Assembly (NCBI RefSeq): GCF_051622035.1 | Contig: NC_135366.1 | Location: 4,061,001-4,125,000, forward strand | Direction: 5' to 3' | Length of the DNA stretch: 64,000 nt | Origin: Arctopsyche grandis | Lineage: Eukaryota > Arthropoda > Insecta > Trichoptera > Hydropsychidae | Shown: piece after piece, positions 10,068 to 20,844 of the stretch | How positions within the stretch are numbered: position 1 is the first letter of the stretch | How the letters are laid out: every line of letters starts with the position of its first letter | The notes under the pieces: model-generated | What the model saw: only the letters and a program-made list of their open reading frames with translations | What the model was told of the DNA's origin: nothing | Database searches by the model: none | Position numbers and translations under genes: made by a program

Positions 10068-10216
10068 TTTTGCCTATTATAAATATTAATGATTGTTATT
10101 ACTTTATCTATGTTTTTTCTTTTTTTTATGATTTTATGATTTTAATGATGTTGTGTTAATATTGTTATTATTATAAGTTATTATTACTGTTATCATGTTA
10201 TTATTACTGAATGACG

Positions 10217-10254
10217 CACAGCGACGCGTTGGAGATCTCTGTAATGTCACTGTG
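10217..10254 (+). repeat. LINE 3' hairpin, tail C
   Basis: Arms CACAGCGAC and GTCACTGTG pair at eight of nine positions around the 20-nt loop GCGTTGGAGATCTCTGTAAT. The same tail, inverted, ends the SINE at 50270-50695 (arms 50311-50319 and 50340-50348). Confidence 0.85.
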
Positions 10255-10483
10255 GCTAATATGTTAAATAAATAAATAAAAAATAAAAAAAATATCGTCG
10301 TAATTCAAAACATTGTTGTAATTCAAAACATCAACGATGATCTAATTTTAGCTCAATCTCGCTCGTTAGCTTAATTTTGATATTTAATTTCAATTTTTTT
10401 ATTTCATTTTTATTTCGATATTTTGTACGCTACTGGTTTTAAAAGTTGGCCCAAAATCGTCGTTGGTTTGGTGCGTACGGACC

Positions 10484-11280
10484 ATAAGAGATACGAGTAA
10501 TTGCCAGAAGTTTCATATAATGTGAAGTGTTTCTTTTTTTTATATCTAGGTATAAAGCAATAGATCTCAATCTGTTTATTCGTTATAAACAAATACGATC
10601 TCAAACGTAATCTAGCCTTATTAAATATTATCATATGTACATACATCATATAATGTAATTTTTTAAATAAATTTGTTCGCTTTTTCCTCAGACGGACTTG
10701 GTTCACTTTTATAGTAAACACTACATGCAATATTCCGTTTACATTTATTTACATAGCACATTATCGTAACTATTACAGCTAATTTACTACTGGAGGAGTT
10801 GTTATGCGAAGAGCAAACCGCGCTCGCAGGTATTTTACGATTTCACATGTCAAATTCAAATGTCAGAACAGCAGCCAGAAAATCACATAAAAACATCCCA
10901 ATTTATCACATGGCATATGCACATTACATTTCACCGTCTGTATTTTAACATCTCAAAATTCCCAATGTACCGAAGCGATTGTTATGAATTAATCGTATGT
11001 ATGCCAAGAAATTAATCCGAGGGAAAAAAATGATTGCTTTGGAAAATATGATTCTTGGCTTCCATGATGTAAACTTATTACGAAAATAATCGAGCTATTC
11101 AACCGTGCGATGATTAAATAATGGACGAGTGCTTTCGGTTTGTGAACTTTTTATTAGGGCTGTAAAGTAAACGTGAATTGTGACGGCCGATTTACAACCG
11201 GAAAGATCGGACTTGGAGTGAGACCGGATATACATATGTACATACATACATACATACATATCTTGAGCTTTTTTCCCGTC
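10484..11280. other. no recognised gene
   Basis: AT-rich non-coding sequence with CATACATA microsatellite at 11234-11262. Confidence 0.4.
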
Positions 11281-11289
11281 ATGTCTGGT

Positions 11290-11490
11290 TTATTAAAAAA
11301 CCAAAGCTAAACAGCGAGGGCGAAATCACACAGGGAAGAACGGCACGGCATGTGCTAGGCTCCCCGCTGTGAGGGGTCTCCTACATTGTTTCCAATATGG
11401 GATACACCGTTATCGATTACTGTGAAGCAAGGATAAATACAAGGATACAATCTTACCGAAAATACTCCAGGGGGGCGATTTTGGGAAGGT
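11290..11490. repeat. dispersed repeat R5, diverged copy
   Basis: It contains TCTCCTACATTGTTTCCAAT, ACACCGTTATCGATTACTGT, AATACAAG and AATACTCCAGGGGGGCGATT, in the same order as the copies near 1290 and (inverted) 25320. Confidence 0.55.
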
Positions 11491-11735
11491 GGGTGCTCGG
11501 CGTTCCATGAATATTTGCAAGGCATTCCACATTTGTTTTTGCATGTTTTAAACTATTTAAAAAAAAACCCATGTGCCACGTTTATCGCTGTATGTTTTAG
11601 CCTTGATATTTTACCAGTAGAGGGTTCAAATCAAATCAAATCGACCGCTTCTGTCAATACCTGGATGGTTATTAAACTCAGATCGACCGGCTTATGTTAT
11701 AGTTTGTCAATTTATCTAAATTTGTTGTTGTGACC

Positions 11736-12720
11736 AGTGGCGGATCCGGGAAATTTGCAGGGTGGGGGCCATTTTTAATTTTTAATACACATATTTTTTT
11801 TCATAAATAAGACCTACATATATTCAGTTATACTATTAAGTCATGTAAGCTTATTAGTTTGACTTAAAGCTTACCTGTCTAGGGGTATTTACAATTGTTC
11901 GAACTTTCCATACTTGCCTGCTCGGATTTATTTTATTATAAATCAGTCCGGCATTGGTCGGGCTGATGAAAACATGTTCAAAAGGCTCAGACGGTCTAAG
12001 TTAGGATACCTCGAGGCAGTATAACAAATTTGGCGTGTCCAGTGTCGGCTCAAAGGTCCAGTAGACTAGGCACGTGTCTAGGGGCGCGATAGACAAGGGG
12101 CGCTGCGAGGCGCCCCCATTTTTTTATTAAATAGAAAAAATAATTTGGTTTCCTTTGAAATAATAAAACATGTTAAATTCAACTAAATTTTTCTACTCGA
12201 AGTAACAATACTGATTGTAAAATATTAAAATTTAACGCAGGAAGTCGACTGTCAAATATCAACGAATCACGAATAAAACTTGTTAAACAATTAACTGTCG
12301 TCGATACAAATAGTAATTTGGAATTGTATTTTATATAAAATACCGCTGAAACATATGTACACACATATACATATATCAGGGATGGATAAACTTCACGACA
12401 TTAAATACATATCTTAAATAAATACATAACCAATCATATTCAAATGAAGAAATGTTAGTCTATAAAATCCTTCAATTCATTGTTGAATATAAATTAATGT
12501 TTTCATTACCGAATTTTTATTTTATTCCTTTTTATAGATAAAACATGCCTATTTTGAATATTTTTTTGTAAATTTAGTTTAATGTTTTTTCTTAATATAT
12601 ATTTCGTCAACATAAAATTTCTTGAAATTTATTGTTTAAAAATTTAAAGGGAGGGGGGGAGGGTTGAAACCAATCTGCCTAGGGGTAGCATATACCCTCG
12701 GGCCGGGCCTTAGCGTGTCT
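11736..12720. mobile_element. degraded hAT-type elements
   Basis: Two hAT-like left ends are visible: CAGTGGCGGATCCGGGAAAT at about 11738, and CAGTGTCGGCTCAAAGGTCC at about 12047, which runs into TAGACTAGGCACGTGTCTAG. A possible right end, CCTCGGGCCGGGCCTTAGCG, lies near 12696-12715. CAGTG termini with GGCACGTGTCTAGGGGCGC are typical of hAT families. No transposase frame remains and target duplications are not clear. Confidence 0.45.
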
Positions 12721-13888
12721 ATATTGAAAACTGTACATTTTCACAGTGGAAAAACCCACTTGCCTGGTGTTGTTAAGGAGTTTTTGTATGGAAGTTCTTC
12801 GATCCAGGGCTCCAGCACTTTCCAAAATTGCCCCTTGAGATGTAAACGAAATTTAGCGGTTGAACATTCTAGATTTTCATAGCGGATAAATATAAAAACG
12901 AGAATATTTTGCTTAACTTTTTTAAGACATATGTATGTACGTTGTTTTAATCTCATGATTGCGATTTAAAATCATCAGTTGATCTCTGCAAGTGTATTAT
13001 CAAATAAGCATTGCTTCGTGTCCGATCTTAGCAGATTTCCTTCCAGATATTAAATAATCTTTCAATATTGTAAAGCCGCCTTGTGTAACAGTGCGGATTA
13101 AAATTAAAAAGTCGTAAGACTAATGATAGGCACATACAAGGAAAGCGGATTTAGAGCAAGATAGATGAAAGCCCAAAGATAAAAACCTGAAGTGAGCGTG
13201 TTAACGTATTGATATAAACATGTACGTATGTATTTCAAAATTATCATTACGTTATCGTAGGAATAATTATAGGTTTTTTTTGAAATTGTAAAAAGATCCA
13301 CTTCCATATAAGGCAATCCATTTTTATATGATACTCGAGTTTAGTCATTTAACAGTTAGACGGGTCCAAATAGGGAGACCATATTGGTTAAATTTTTTTT
13401 GTTGTTGGGCGATTGACCTTGATGTGATGTTTTTCCGCTCGGAAGATGTTTGAATTCACATTATTTTGAGTCACAATACGTATATGTACTATTAATGTGT
13501 TTTTTGCGTATGATTCACCGAAATGCATACATAATTTGATAATATTATATCACGAGAAGGTATTTTTGCGTGGATCGTTCCACGTAAAAGTAGACCGACT
13601 CCTTTTTTGGAGCTTTTCCGTTGTCAGGGATAGGCTTTGTACGTTGCTCATCGATTTATATACATATAAGATAACGATATAGGCAGAGTCGGCTCGTGGA
13701 TTTTTGCGCTGTGGCTGTTGCTTGAAAAAGTTTTACCAATTTGAAAAACAAACATAAAAAAAACATCTTTATCGTTTGTTTTTGAAGTTATATATTTGAT
13801 TTATTTTCACCGAGACTTTTTGTATATCAAAATGTACAACATAACATTTGGTTGAGTTTAGTTAGTGTTGTCATACAGCGTACGATAA
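12721..13888. other. no recognised gene
   Basis: Non-coding. A hAT-like end (GAGTCGGCTCGTGGATTTTT) lies near 13686. Short frames show no motifs. Confidence 0.35.
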
Positions 13889-14207
13889 TTGGTTCGGTGA
13901 TTATTGGTCAAAAGGGTAAACGGACTACTAGTCATATGTGAACTAGTCACAGGACAACCGGTCGCTCTAGATTGGTCACACATGATCACCCGTCACACTT
14001 AAACTGGCCACGAGAAAACTGGTCACACCCTAAAATCGGTCAAACTGGTCGAGAAAACTGGTTGACCGATTTAAGGGTGTGACCAGTTTTTTCGTGACCA
14101 ATTTTAGGGTGTGACCAGTTTTAGTGTGACGGGTGATCACGTGTGACCGATCTAGAGCGACCGGTTGTCCTGTGACCGGTTCACATTTGACTAGTAATCA
14201 CCGAACC
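13889..14207. repeat. palindromic foldback built from GGTCAC words
   Basis: The left arm starts GGTTCGGTGATTATTGGTCA and the right arm ends TGACTAGTAATCACCGAACC. Reading both inward gives the same order: CAGGACAACCGGTCGCTCTAG, GATCACCCGTCACAC, AACTGGTCACACCCTAAAAT. The centre is near 14055. The left arm has about 25 extra bases. Inside each arm short GGTCAC/GTGACC words recur roughly every 20 bases. The outer ends match MITE family Z. Confidence 0.75.
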
Positions 14208-14583
14208 GTCAAAAGTCACTAAAATCTGTTTAACGGAACATCTGGCAGCCGAAAAGTTCATCATACTAACGTTAACTATCATACTAACGAGAACTTGAGT
14301 GCCAAATATTGTGTATTCGCGATTTTCATGGCAAAAATTGCCTTTGTGAACACCGCAATGTGACAAATAATGAAATTACGGGTTCGGTGATTACTGGTCA
14401 CAAATCACTCGCCCAATAGTCACTAAAATCTCTATAACGGAACATCTGGCAGCCGAAAAGTCCATCATACTAACGATAACTATCATACTAACGAGAACTC
14501 GAGTGCCATATATTCCGTATTCGTGTTTTTCATGGGAAATATTGTCTTTTGGGCGATCGCAATGTGACTAATAATCAAATTGC
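14208..14583 (+). mobile_element. two adjacent copies of MITE family Z
   Basis: Copy one (14208-14371) lacks its left end, which is occupied by the palindrome. Copy two (14372-14583) starts GGTTCGGTGATTACTGGTCA and ends TGTGACTAATAATCAAATTG. Both contain AACGGAACATCTGGCAGCCG, ATCATACTAACGATAACTAT and ATTTTCATGG. The two ends of the family form an imperfect inverted repeat of about 40 bases. No protein is encoded. Confidence 0.8.
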
Positions 14584-14589
14584 CTTAAC

Positions 14590-15010
14590 CTATGATTGAA
14601 ATAAAATTATATATGAGAGATAATGAGAACCTACATTGGAAATTTTATTAAGATATCGTGTGAAAAATAAAGTTATAGCCGTATAAACAATTAAAATCTG
14701 ACAAGACGAATGGGTGGCGGAAAGTCAAACATATAAGCCAACTACATAGCTATTAAACGTCACCATCTTCAAAAAAGTGTTTATTACGATTATTTTACTA
14801 TAAAAATTGATTGAAATTTCCATCGTTGACCACACTGCGCAAAATGGCTAAATTTCAAAACGATCGGAAGACTAGGAAATTAAGCTCAATCGTTTGCGAA
14901 GTAAAACATAGACTTGTAAAAACTATTGTTCTTGCATGTGAAGAATCTAAACCTTAACCTTTCATTTTTCATTTACAGAATCGTTCAAAACGTGACAGAA
15001 GCTAATCTAA
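14590..15010. repeat. dispersed repeat R3
   Basis: It shares ACAATTAAAATCTGACA, a GTGTTTATTACGATTATTTT-type block and a CAAAATGGCTAAATTTCAAA-type block (then ACGATCGGA) with 34640-34950. The last block also appears at 15555-15640. Part of this family is carried inside the Helitron at 15536. Confidence 0.6.
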
Positions 15011-15112
15011 TCGATAAAAAAAGATAATTGGCCAATATCGTAAATTGTCATTGCGTTATCTGAGCGCAATTAACAAGCTATTCGCAAATGACAAGTTTAC
15101 GCGGTCTAATCA

Positions 15113-15138
15113 TCTAGAATCTAGATCTAGATTCTAGA
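15113..15138. repeat. perfect 26-bp palindrome
   Basis: TCTAGAATCTAGA is followed directly by its reverse complement TCTAGATTCTAGA. It lies in otherwise unique AT-rich sequence. Confidence 0.9.
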
Positions 15139-15535
15139 TTGTAGTGAAGCCGATGAATTATAATTTTCGATGATGGGTGTGTCCGAAATCCGATAGGTTG
15201 CGATTTAATTTGAAACTAGTGTTTGATCGATTAGTTTTTGCACAGCGCAAATACCCGAGACATGCAAATGCGACGACCCAGTTTATATGTATTTAATATG
15301 CGCGTCAATTATCCCATTGTTTCATTGTTTTGTTTTGCGGTGACATAATCGCGGATTGTTTCCTATTTAGGGGAAGCTAACTAACTTACTGAGATAGGAA
15401 CGCAGATGAATTTTTTAGATAGCCTTATGGTGAATTGATGCATTTTTTGCCATACATAATAATCGCACTTTTACTTTTACAGAAACCAGCAAAATAGACT
15501 AGTGGCTAGCATATAATGCATATAATTGCTGTAAA
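15139..15535. other. no recognised gene or repeat
   Basis: Unique non-coding sequence. Confidence 0.35.
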
Positions 15536-15989
15536 TCTATATATCTATATAAAAATGTCAAAGTTTGAAAACGATCGGATAAGAACCCAAAATTCGTCAG
15601 ACGACAAAATCGATTCTGAACTGAGAAGAGGTTATTAAAAATGAATGTCTGTCTGTCTCGTATAGACTCCTAAACCACTCAACCGATTACGATGGAACTT
15701 TCAGGATTTTTTTGTATGCATGTGCGGAAAGCTTACTGTGAAAAAAATCAACTAAAAATGGGAACGGAAACGGGAATAACGGGAGTGAGTAGCATTGCAA
15801 CGCAATAATTTAAAAAAAATTCTTGCGTTGTTAGGGTAAAATAAACAGAATTGAATAATTTCAAATATGTTCGCTGCCTGCGTTTTTCCGACAAATGGGA
15901 ACGGGATCGAGAACGGGAACGGGAACGGGAATGGGTACGGGAATTGCATGCGTTATTGTGGCATTGCAACGCATGCCGGGTTCAGCTAG
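15536..15989 (+). mobile_element. Helitron, non-autonomous (family 2)
   Basis: It starts TCTATATATCTATATAAAAA after an A and ends CCGGGTTCAGCTAG before a T, the Helitron termini and A/T target. Internally it has AAAATGAATGTCTGTCTGTC and CCACTCAACCGATTACGATG, words typical of insect Helitrons, then repeated GGGAACGGGAACG units. The 5' part includes an R3 block. No RepHel protein. Confidence 0.8.
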
Positions 15990-16385
15990 TAAATAAATAA
16001 ATAAATATAATGCTTTGAACAAAGTGGTCACGGGTTCATATCCCACTTGTTTCTGCTAGCCAGACCTTGGGTTTGTGACTCCAGGTCGATCGTTTCCTGA
16101 ATTGTATAAAATGCTGCAAATTTACAAATTTGACCATATTTGTCTCTGTGGATGTTAATTGATATGTATTTACTAAATTTCGCTGAATTGTTTAAAATGC
16201 TGCAAATTTACAAATTTTACTATATGTCTCTGTGGATATTAATTGATATGTATTTATGTACTTTGTACAATACTGATAATATTTGTATCAAATGTACAAT
16301 GTTTCTGGCCAGGAAGGCGCATTGAGGTTACCTCTTTGGCCTTCTTGGTATAAATTAAAGATAAAAATAAAATAAAATAAAATTT
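15990..16385 (+). mobile_element. tRNA-derived SINE, tail type A, internally rearranged
   Basis: The head is AATGCTTTGAACAAAGTGGT with B-box-like GGGTTCATATCCCA (about 16030), then CCAGACCTTGGGTTTGTGAC and GGTCGATCGTTTCCTG. A block around TGTCTCTGTGGATGTTAATTG is duplicated (about 16075-16170 and 16180-16255). The tail hairpin is at 16309-16348, followed by AAATAAAA repeats. It inserted next to the Helitron end, in or beside its flank. Confidence 0.75.
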
Positions 16386-16758
16386 GGTTTGAAAGTTTGA
16401 GTATCACAGACTGCGCCATGTGGCTAACGATGTCGCCGTTAAAAATAAAGACATCTGCGTTTTTGAACTTGGTTTTCATTATACCAAATGGTACTGCATA
16501 TGTGCTAGTATAACGGCCGTCAATCTTCAGGTCAAATTGATTGACGTTTTCGAAACCAAAAGTAGACAACAAGTGTCAAAATTCCATATTGGACATTTGA
16601 AGCAAAGATGTAATAGCTCAATAAACAGTCATATGGTAGACTCCTGTATGTATGTACATTCGAAAGTGCAACTATTGTAAAAGATCAAATTTTCATTCGG
16701 CAAAATGTCCGTTCGGCCAAAAGTCCTTCGGCCTAAAGCCCACGCCCGTAATTATCGT
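16386..16758. other. no recognised gene
   Basis: An 86-codon frame at 16420-16680 has no recognisable motif. CATTCGGCAAAATGTCC and TTCGGCCAAAAGTCC near 16697-16730 are short imperfect repeats. Confidence 0.3.
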
Positions 16759-16948
16759 GGTAATTGGATTATTAGTCACATTACGATCGCCCAAAAGACA
16801 ATTTTTGCCATGAAAATCGCGAATACACAATATTTGGCACTCAAGTTCTCGTTACTATGATAGTAATCGTTAGTATGATAAACTTTTCGGCTGCCAGATG
16901 TTCCGTTATATAGATTTTAGAGACTTTGTGACCAGTAATCACCGAACC
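16759..16948 (-). mobile_element. MITE family Z, inverted copy
   Basis: GGTAATTGGATTATTAGTCA at the left and GACCAGTAATCACCGAACC at the right, with the family interior (CGGCTGCCAGATGTTCCGTT) in reverse orientation. Confidence 0.85.
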
Positions 16949-17817
16949 CACCGAGCCATAGGTTATATATGAATGTTAAAATGTTTATATTATAATGGTG
17001 ATTCGATATGTTTGTTATGGCCAAATACCCCAGGCTCAACTGCCATTGTGACATTTGCGACATCTTTTTGTTTTTTTTTAAACTTGTTGACATGCGATGT
17101 TTCCTGATGCACATACTAAAGTATGAACATTAATTTATGCGTGTGGATAGTATGTATGGTTGGAAAACCATACCTAATTCACTCTTGCGGTGAAGGTCGA
17201 GGCTTGCGCTAAGTAGACCGCGCGCGTCGTGTCATTATGCAAGTAACATTAAGTAGAACGTTCGAACTATGAAAACGTTTTATCAATATATCGAAAATAA
17301 TAAACAAATGTTTAATCGTTATACTACTCTAATCGGGCGATTTTTGTTGACTTTCATACTATACTACAATGACAGATAATGAAACCGCGTGATCGAAATC
17401 AATAAAGAATGCCTTAATCTATATTTTTAGAATAGATATCGATAAAGTATATTGAAATATACAAACACACGAGTTTATAGGCTCGTACCAATCCAACAGC
17501 TATGTACATATGTATATGTGACTTTGCTCTTGTTTGTGTATTTTATCTGAAGTGATTCGTTTGTCGTCAAGTATAAGCTACAATTTATAATGGATTATAT
17601 AATGTTCTGGCGAATATTTTACCATCGATAAAATATAAACTATAAAAGAGCTATCTTAACTTTGAAATTTGGATTGTAAATGCTATGCTTAACTTCCTGG
17701 ACGTTGGTGGATATAATACAGTCTTATATGTGTATGTAGTGCATAAATGATCTACATATGTATATAAGACCATTATAGTGGAAAGGATAACCCTATTTTT
17801 CATTCTTTCTACGTAAC
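16949..17817. other. no recognised gene
   Basis: Non-coding sequence. A short GC-richer patch at about 17190-17240 has no exon structure. Confidence 0.35.
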
Positions 17818-18273
17818 TCATAAGTAGTCTTCGGCGTTGTGTGGGTGCTCGTCAAATAATAATAGACAGCTCTATCAGTATACAAAGCAAGAGAGCAAAA
17901 AAGCATTGTTAACAATATAAGTTGACCATTTTGTGTGCCAAAATCATCGTCCCAACGCTGATATTTTCTCATATGTAGAGATTGGATACTCATTAGGGCA
18001 ATGGGCACAACGCGGAGTAACAATACGCGTTCCAACAGTGTTGAATGCAAGAGAGCAATAAAAAACGTTTTATACGAAGTTAGAATTAGCCATAACACCT
18101 CAAAGCAAATTGCTCTAATGACCATCCGCCCTATACTTTCGGTGGATACTTTTGGCACAAAACATGTTTTACTATTGTCAACCATGCTTTTTTTGCTCTC
18201 TGGCTTTGTATACTAATGGATCGGTCTATTGTTATTTGAAAAGCACCCAGCCAACGCCGAAGACTGCTTATGG
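17818..18273. mobile_element. MITE with roughly 110-bp inverted repeats
   Basis: The left arm from CTCATAAGTAGTCTTCGGCG, through TCAAATAATAATAGACAG and GTATACAAAGCAAGAGAGCA, to CATTGTTAACAAT is repeated in inverted order at the right end, closing CCGAAGACTGCTTATGGG at 18273. The interior repeats CAAGAGAGCAATAAAAAACG. No protein is encoded. The family recurs as a fragment at 7640-7800. Confidence 0.8.
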
Positions 18274-18830
18274 GTATTGGCTAACTTAATAGGACACCCT
18301 TTTTATGCCCTTTTGCACTTTGCACTGTTGGAACGTGTATTGTGAATGTTTAACTTTCATGTTTTAGAGGTGATTTTTTTCACTCATGTCCTAACCAACA
18401 TCCACCCTACACTCATAAGGACTATTAATGAGCAAAGTAATGCCTATATGAATTACCTTTTAGATTGAAACATCGATAGTGGAATCACATTAAATCGGCA
18501 CTCGATTGAAAAAAAAAAATCTATGCACTTAGAGGCCAAATATGTGAATTTAGAGAACTTTAATATACATATTATATATGTAGTACAAAAATTGACAACA
18601 ACGTAGTAGAATGAGTATAATTTAGATATATTGGGTGCTATCTAGGTGAAACGTGTGAAATTAACCAGGAAATTCGCGTTTGAGTGAAGCAAGCAAGAGC
18701 TGCATTCTTAAAAATGAAAAATGTCCTAACCACACGTGATCTCAGCATAGAACTCTGACTTTTTTAACGATGCTACATTTTAAGTGTCCTTTTATATGAG
18801 ACAGACGTTTGGACCCTGATTGATGCCATG
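18274..18830. other. no recognised gene
   Basis: AT-rich non-coding sequence. Confidence 0.35.
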
Positions 18831-18834
18831 TATG

Positions 18835-19145
18835 AAAAGCTGTATGCCTTTGAACTTTGGACATACAGAAGGATGCTGAGAATCTTATGGATGAAGCCGA
18901 GGTGCTGGGCTTGATGGTAAAACATGTCGAAGTACTAAATAATGCGAAAAGAATATCTTGGACATGTGATGTCGGAACCAGAAATATAATCTCATAAGGC
19001 TAGTAATCTAGGGAAAGATTGTAAGCTAACGCTGTCATGGCTGGCAGAAAATATCATGGTTGAAGAATCATTAACAGCAGCCGTGGACAGAGTGCTGATG
19101 GTAGTTCTGGTTGCCGAAGTTCTAGGAGGACAAAGCACATAAAGA
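18835..19145 (+). pseudogene. RTE-type LINE C-terminal fragment, heavily mutated
   Basis: Translations in shifting frames give FELWTYRRMLRI, then KEYLGHVMS, then AAVDRVLMVVLVAEVLGGQ. These follow the order of the ORF2 C-terminal end of RTE/BovB-like LINEs (tryptophan-rich block, LGHVMR, and a final block ending in GQG). Stops and frameshifts break it. It belongs to a different lineage from the RTE at 20845-22041, which ends in GHVAR and QQW. Confidence 0.6.
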
Positions 19146-19160
19146 AAAAGAATATTTAGT

Positions 19161-19430
19161 ACAGTGGTGGCGAAACTATTAGAATCCACCTGCCCAAAAA
19201 TCAGAATTTAGGATTTGAAAAGGTGCCACATAAAATATCATTAAACATTTATCAACCTTTAATAGTCAAGGGTATATACTAAAGCATTAGAATTTTTCAA
19301 GGGCACATAAGAAGAACTTTTTTTAGGAGCTTTTCTTCTACCCTACTTAATAAACTAGTTTTGCAATTTGGGATTCGTTTGCGGACCACTTTCCAGCCCC
19401 TGGAACGTACTTTTAGAACCCCTGATCTAA
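19161..19430. mobile_element. possible hAT remnant
   Basis: CAGTGGTGGCGAAACTATTA (about 19161) and a right part TTTTAGAACCCCTG (about 19412-19426) look like hAT termini, but the ends are not good inverted copies of each other. Low support. Confidence 0.3.
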
Positions 19431-19484
19431 ATAATTGTCAGCGCTAGTATCGCCGGAAATGCTTGTTCGATCTTATTTTCATGT

Positions 19485-19553
19485 GGAATCTTAACTCACT
19501 CCTAGATTGGAATTAACTCACTCCTAGATTGGAATTAACTCACTCCTAGATTG
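19485..19553 (+). repeat. 21-bp unit repeated three times
   Basis: TTAACTCACTCCTAGATTGG units, with GGAA between, occur three times in tandem. Confidence 0.9.
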
Positions 19554-19914
19554 AACCGATTAATCATTACGAATTACTTTTAATCTTTTTGAATTAATCT
19601 ATCTTAAAAAAACTACATTTAGCTGTCACAGCTTCTGCTTGGATAATGGATCTGTCATTCAGATTCTTATATTCTTACGAGTTCTACGAACTTTATACAA
19701 TCAACGAAAGCTAATTTTGTTTATATAAGAAATCAACTTAGTCTGTTGTTATTTAGATTTATTAGGTTATTTATTTGATTTATTCTATTCACATATGTAA
19801 TTGCAACACTTTGAATACAGCTATTTTACTTTTTGACATACGTCCAAATTTTGTTTGCGAAAATGTTTGACACTGATGACAGATAGCTTTCAGTCTACAT
19901 TGTATGCTTGAAGA

Positions 19915-20095
19915 ATGGATGAAAGAAGCGCTCGAATGGTACCCGAGAGAATGTTAAAGGGCGAAGGGGAGGCCACATGGAAGACGGACGGGTGAAATAA
20001 GAAAAATGTGTGTGGCGAGATGGATGAGAGTTGCTCAAAACAGCAACGAATCAAAGCGTATTGGAGAGGCTTTCATCCAGCAATTGATGGTGATA
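19915..20095 (+). pseudogene. RTE LINE 3' fragment
   Basis: It matches the end of the RTE at 21845-22041: GAATGGTACCCGAGAGAATG, GGCCACATGGAAG, GATGGATGAGAGTTGC, CTTTCATCCAGCA. It is 5' truncated, as is common for LINE copies, and has an in-frame stop where the intact copy reads RECKR. Confidence 0.8.
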
Positions 20096-20204
20096 ACTAT
20101 GTACATATGTATATTAAAAAAATCAACCCAGTTCAAACTCTTCCGGATTTTTTATATGATTTTATTATTGTTGTGTTTTGATGTTGTATTTAAAGATTAA
20201 CGAG

Positions 20205-20530
20205 CCGGTGGATAAATAAACGCGCGGTCTAATTTAAAAATTCGGAAATTCGGCCTTCGTCCAGTCCGGCCTGTCCACAGCTGTTTGCTGTTGAAATTCC
20301 AATATTGCAAACAAGAGATGACCGCATTTTCGTTGGCCCACTGTTGGTAGTACTGTTGCCGCCGAAACGAATCGACTATTTCCGTTTCGCGTTTCATGTT
20401 ATTTCTGCACGGCCGTTTTGCAAATTTAGTGCGCGGTTCTCATTGTCGACTATCTGGTCCCTGCTCCAGCGTTTCCAGGAAAACGCTCAGTATTTTTAGA
20501 CCAATCAGAGTGTTGTGGTCTAAAATCACT
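20205..20530. other. GC-richer block of unknown nature
   Basis: Unusually rich in CG dinucleotides (GCGCGGTC, TTCGGCCTTCGTCCAGTCC, CACGGCCG) compared with both flanks. Frames of 64-66 codons exist on both strands (20305-20499 plus, 20197-20397 minus) without recognisable motifs. It could be an exon or promoter of an unseen gene, or part of a transposon. Confidence 0.25.
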
Positions 20531-20844
20531 CACAGACGAAAGCAATCGGCGATAATAGAATGAATTGAACTCGTGTGGGTGTCGACACGTACGAAAACAT
20601 ACCTGAAAAGTGGCGTCAACAAACCTATTCTCAGCTTGAATGGTTATATTTAAGCGCGTATATATATTACAGATGAATTACAACGAAACAAAACTAATTA
20701 CTTAAATCATATACATATTACTAATAAAGGCCCGATGAAATATCATCGGGTGCATGATAAGAATAAAATTTTAAAATGTCTATTCATATGAACAAACAAT
20801 TCAAAGAATGTTTTACATATAATATTATATGTAAAAAAAATCCT

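Larger units (their letters stand above)
9014..10290 (+). mobile_element. non-LTR retrotransposon (LINE), internally deleted
   Basis: The copy begins with an endonuclease start, jumps to the reverse transcriptase active-site region, and ends with a 3' hairpin (10217-10254) and an A/T tail of AAATAAAT units. Possible target duplications CGTAATT lie just before (about 9008) and after (about 10302) it. A full-length member would be several kilobases longer, so most of the endonuclease and the front of the reverse transcriptase are missing. The clade looks Jockey/CR1-like from FYQNVRGLKSK and FADD, but I cannot settle it. Confidence 0.8.
8230..10483. mobile_element. long-TIR transposon, 2.25 kb, with a nested LINE
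   Basis: The left end (GCTGCGTACGGACCAAACCA from 8230) and right end (reverse complement GGTCCGTACGCACCAAACCA, ending 10483) are inverted copies. They continue for over 200 bases: ACGACGAATTTGG, CCAGTAGCGTACAAAATATC, AATTGAAATTAAATATC and CTAAAATTAGATCATC all recur in inverted order. Within the terminus the bases flanking the CGTACG core differ between ends. The interior holds no transposase of its own; a LINE occupies 9014-10290. The superfamily is undetermined; possible ATAA flanks are not decisive. Confidence 0.75.
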
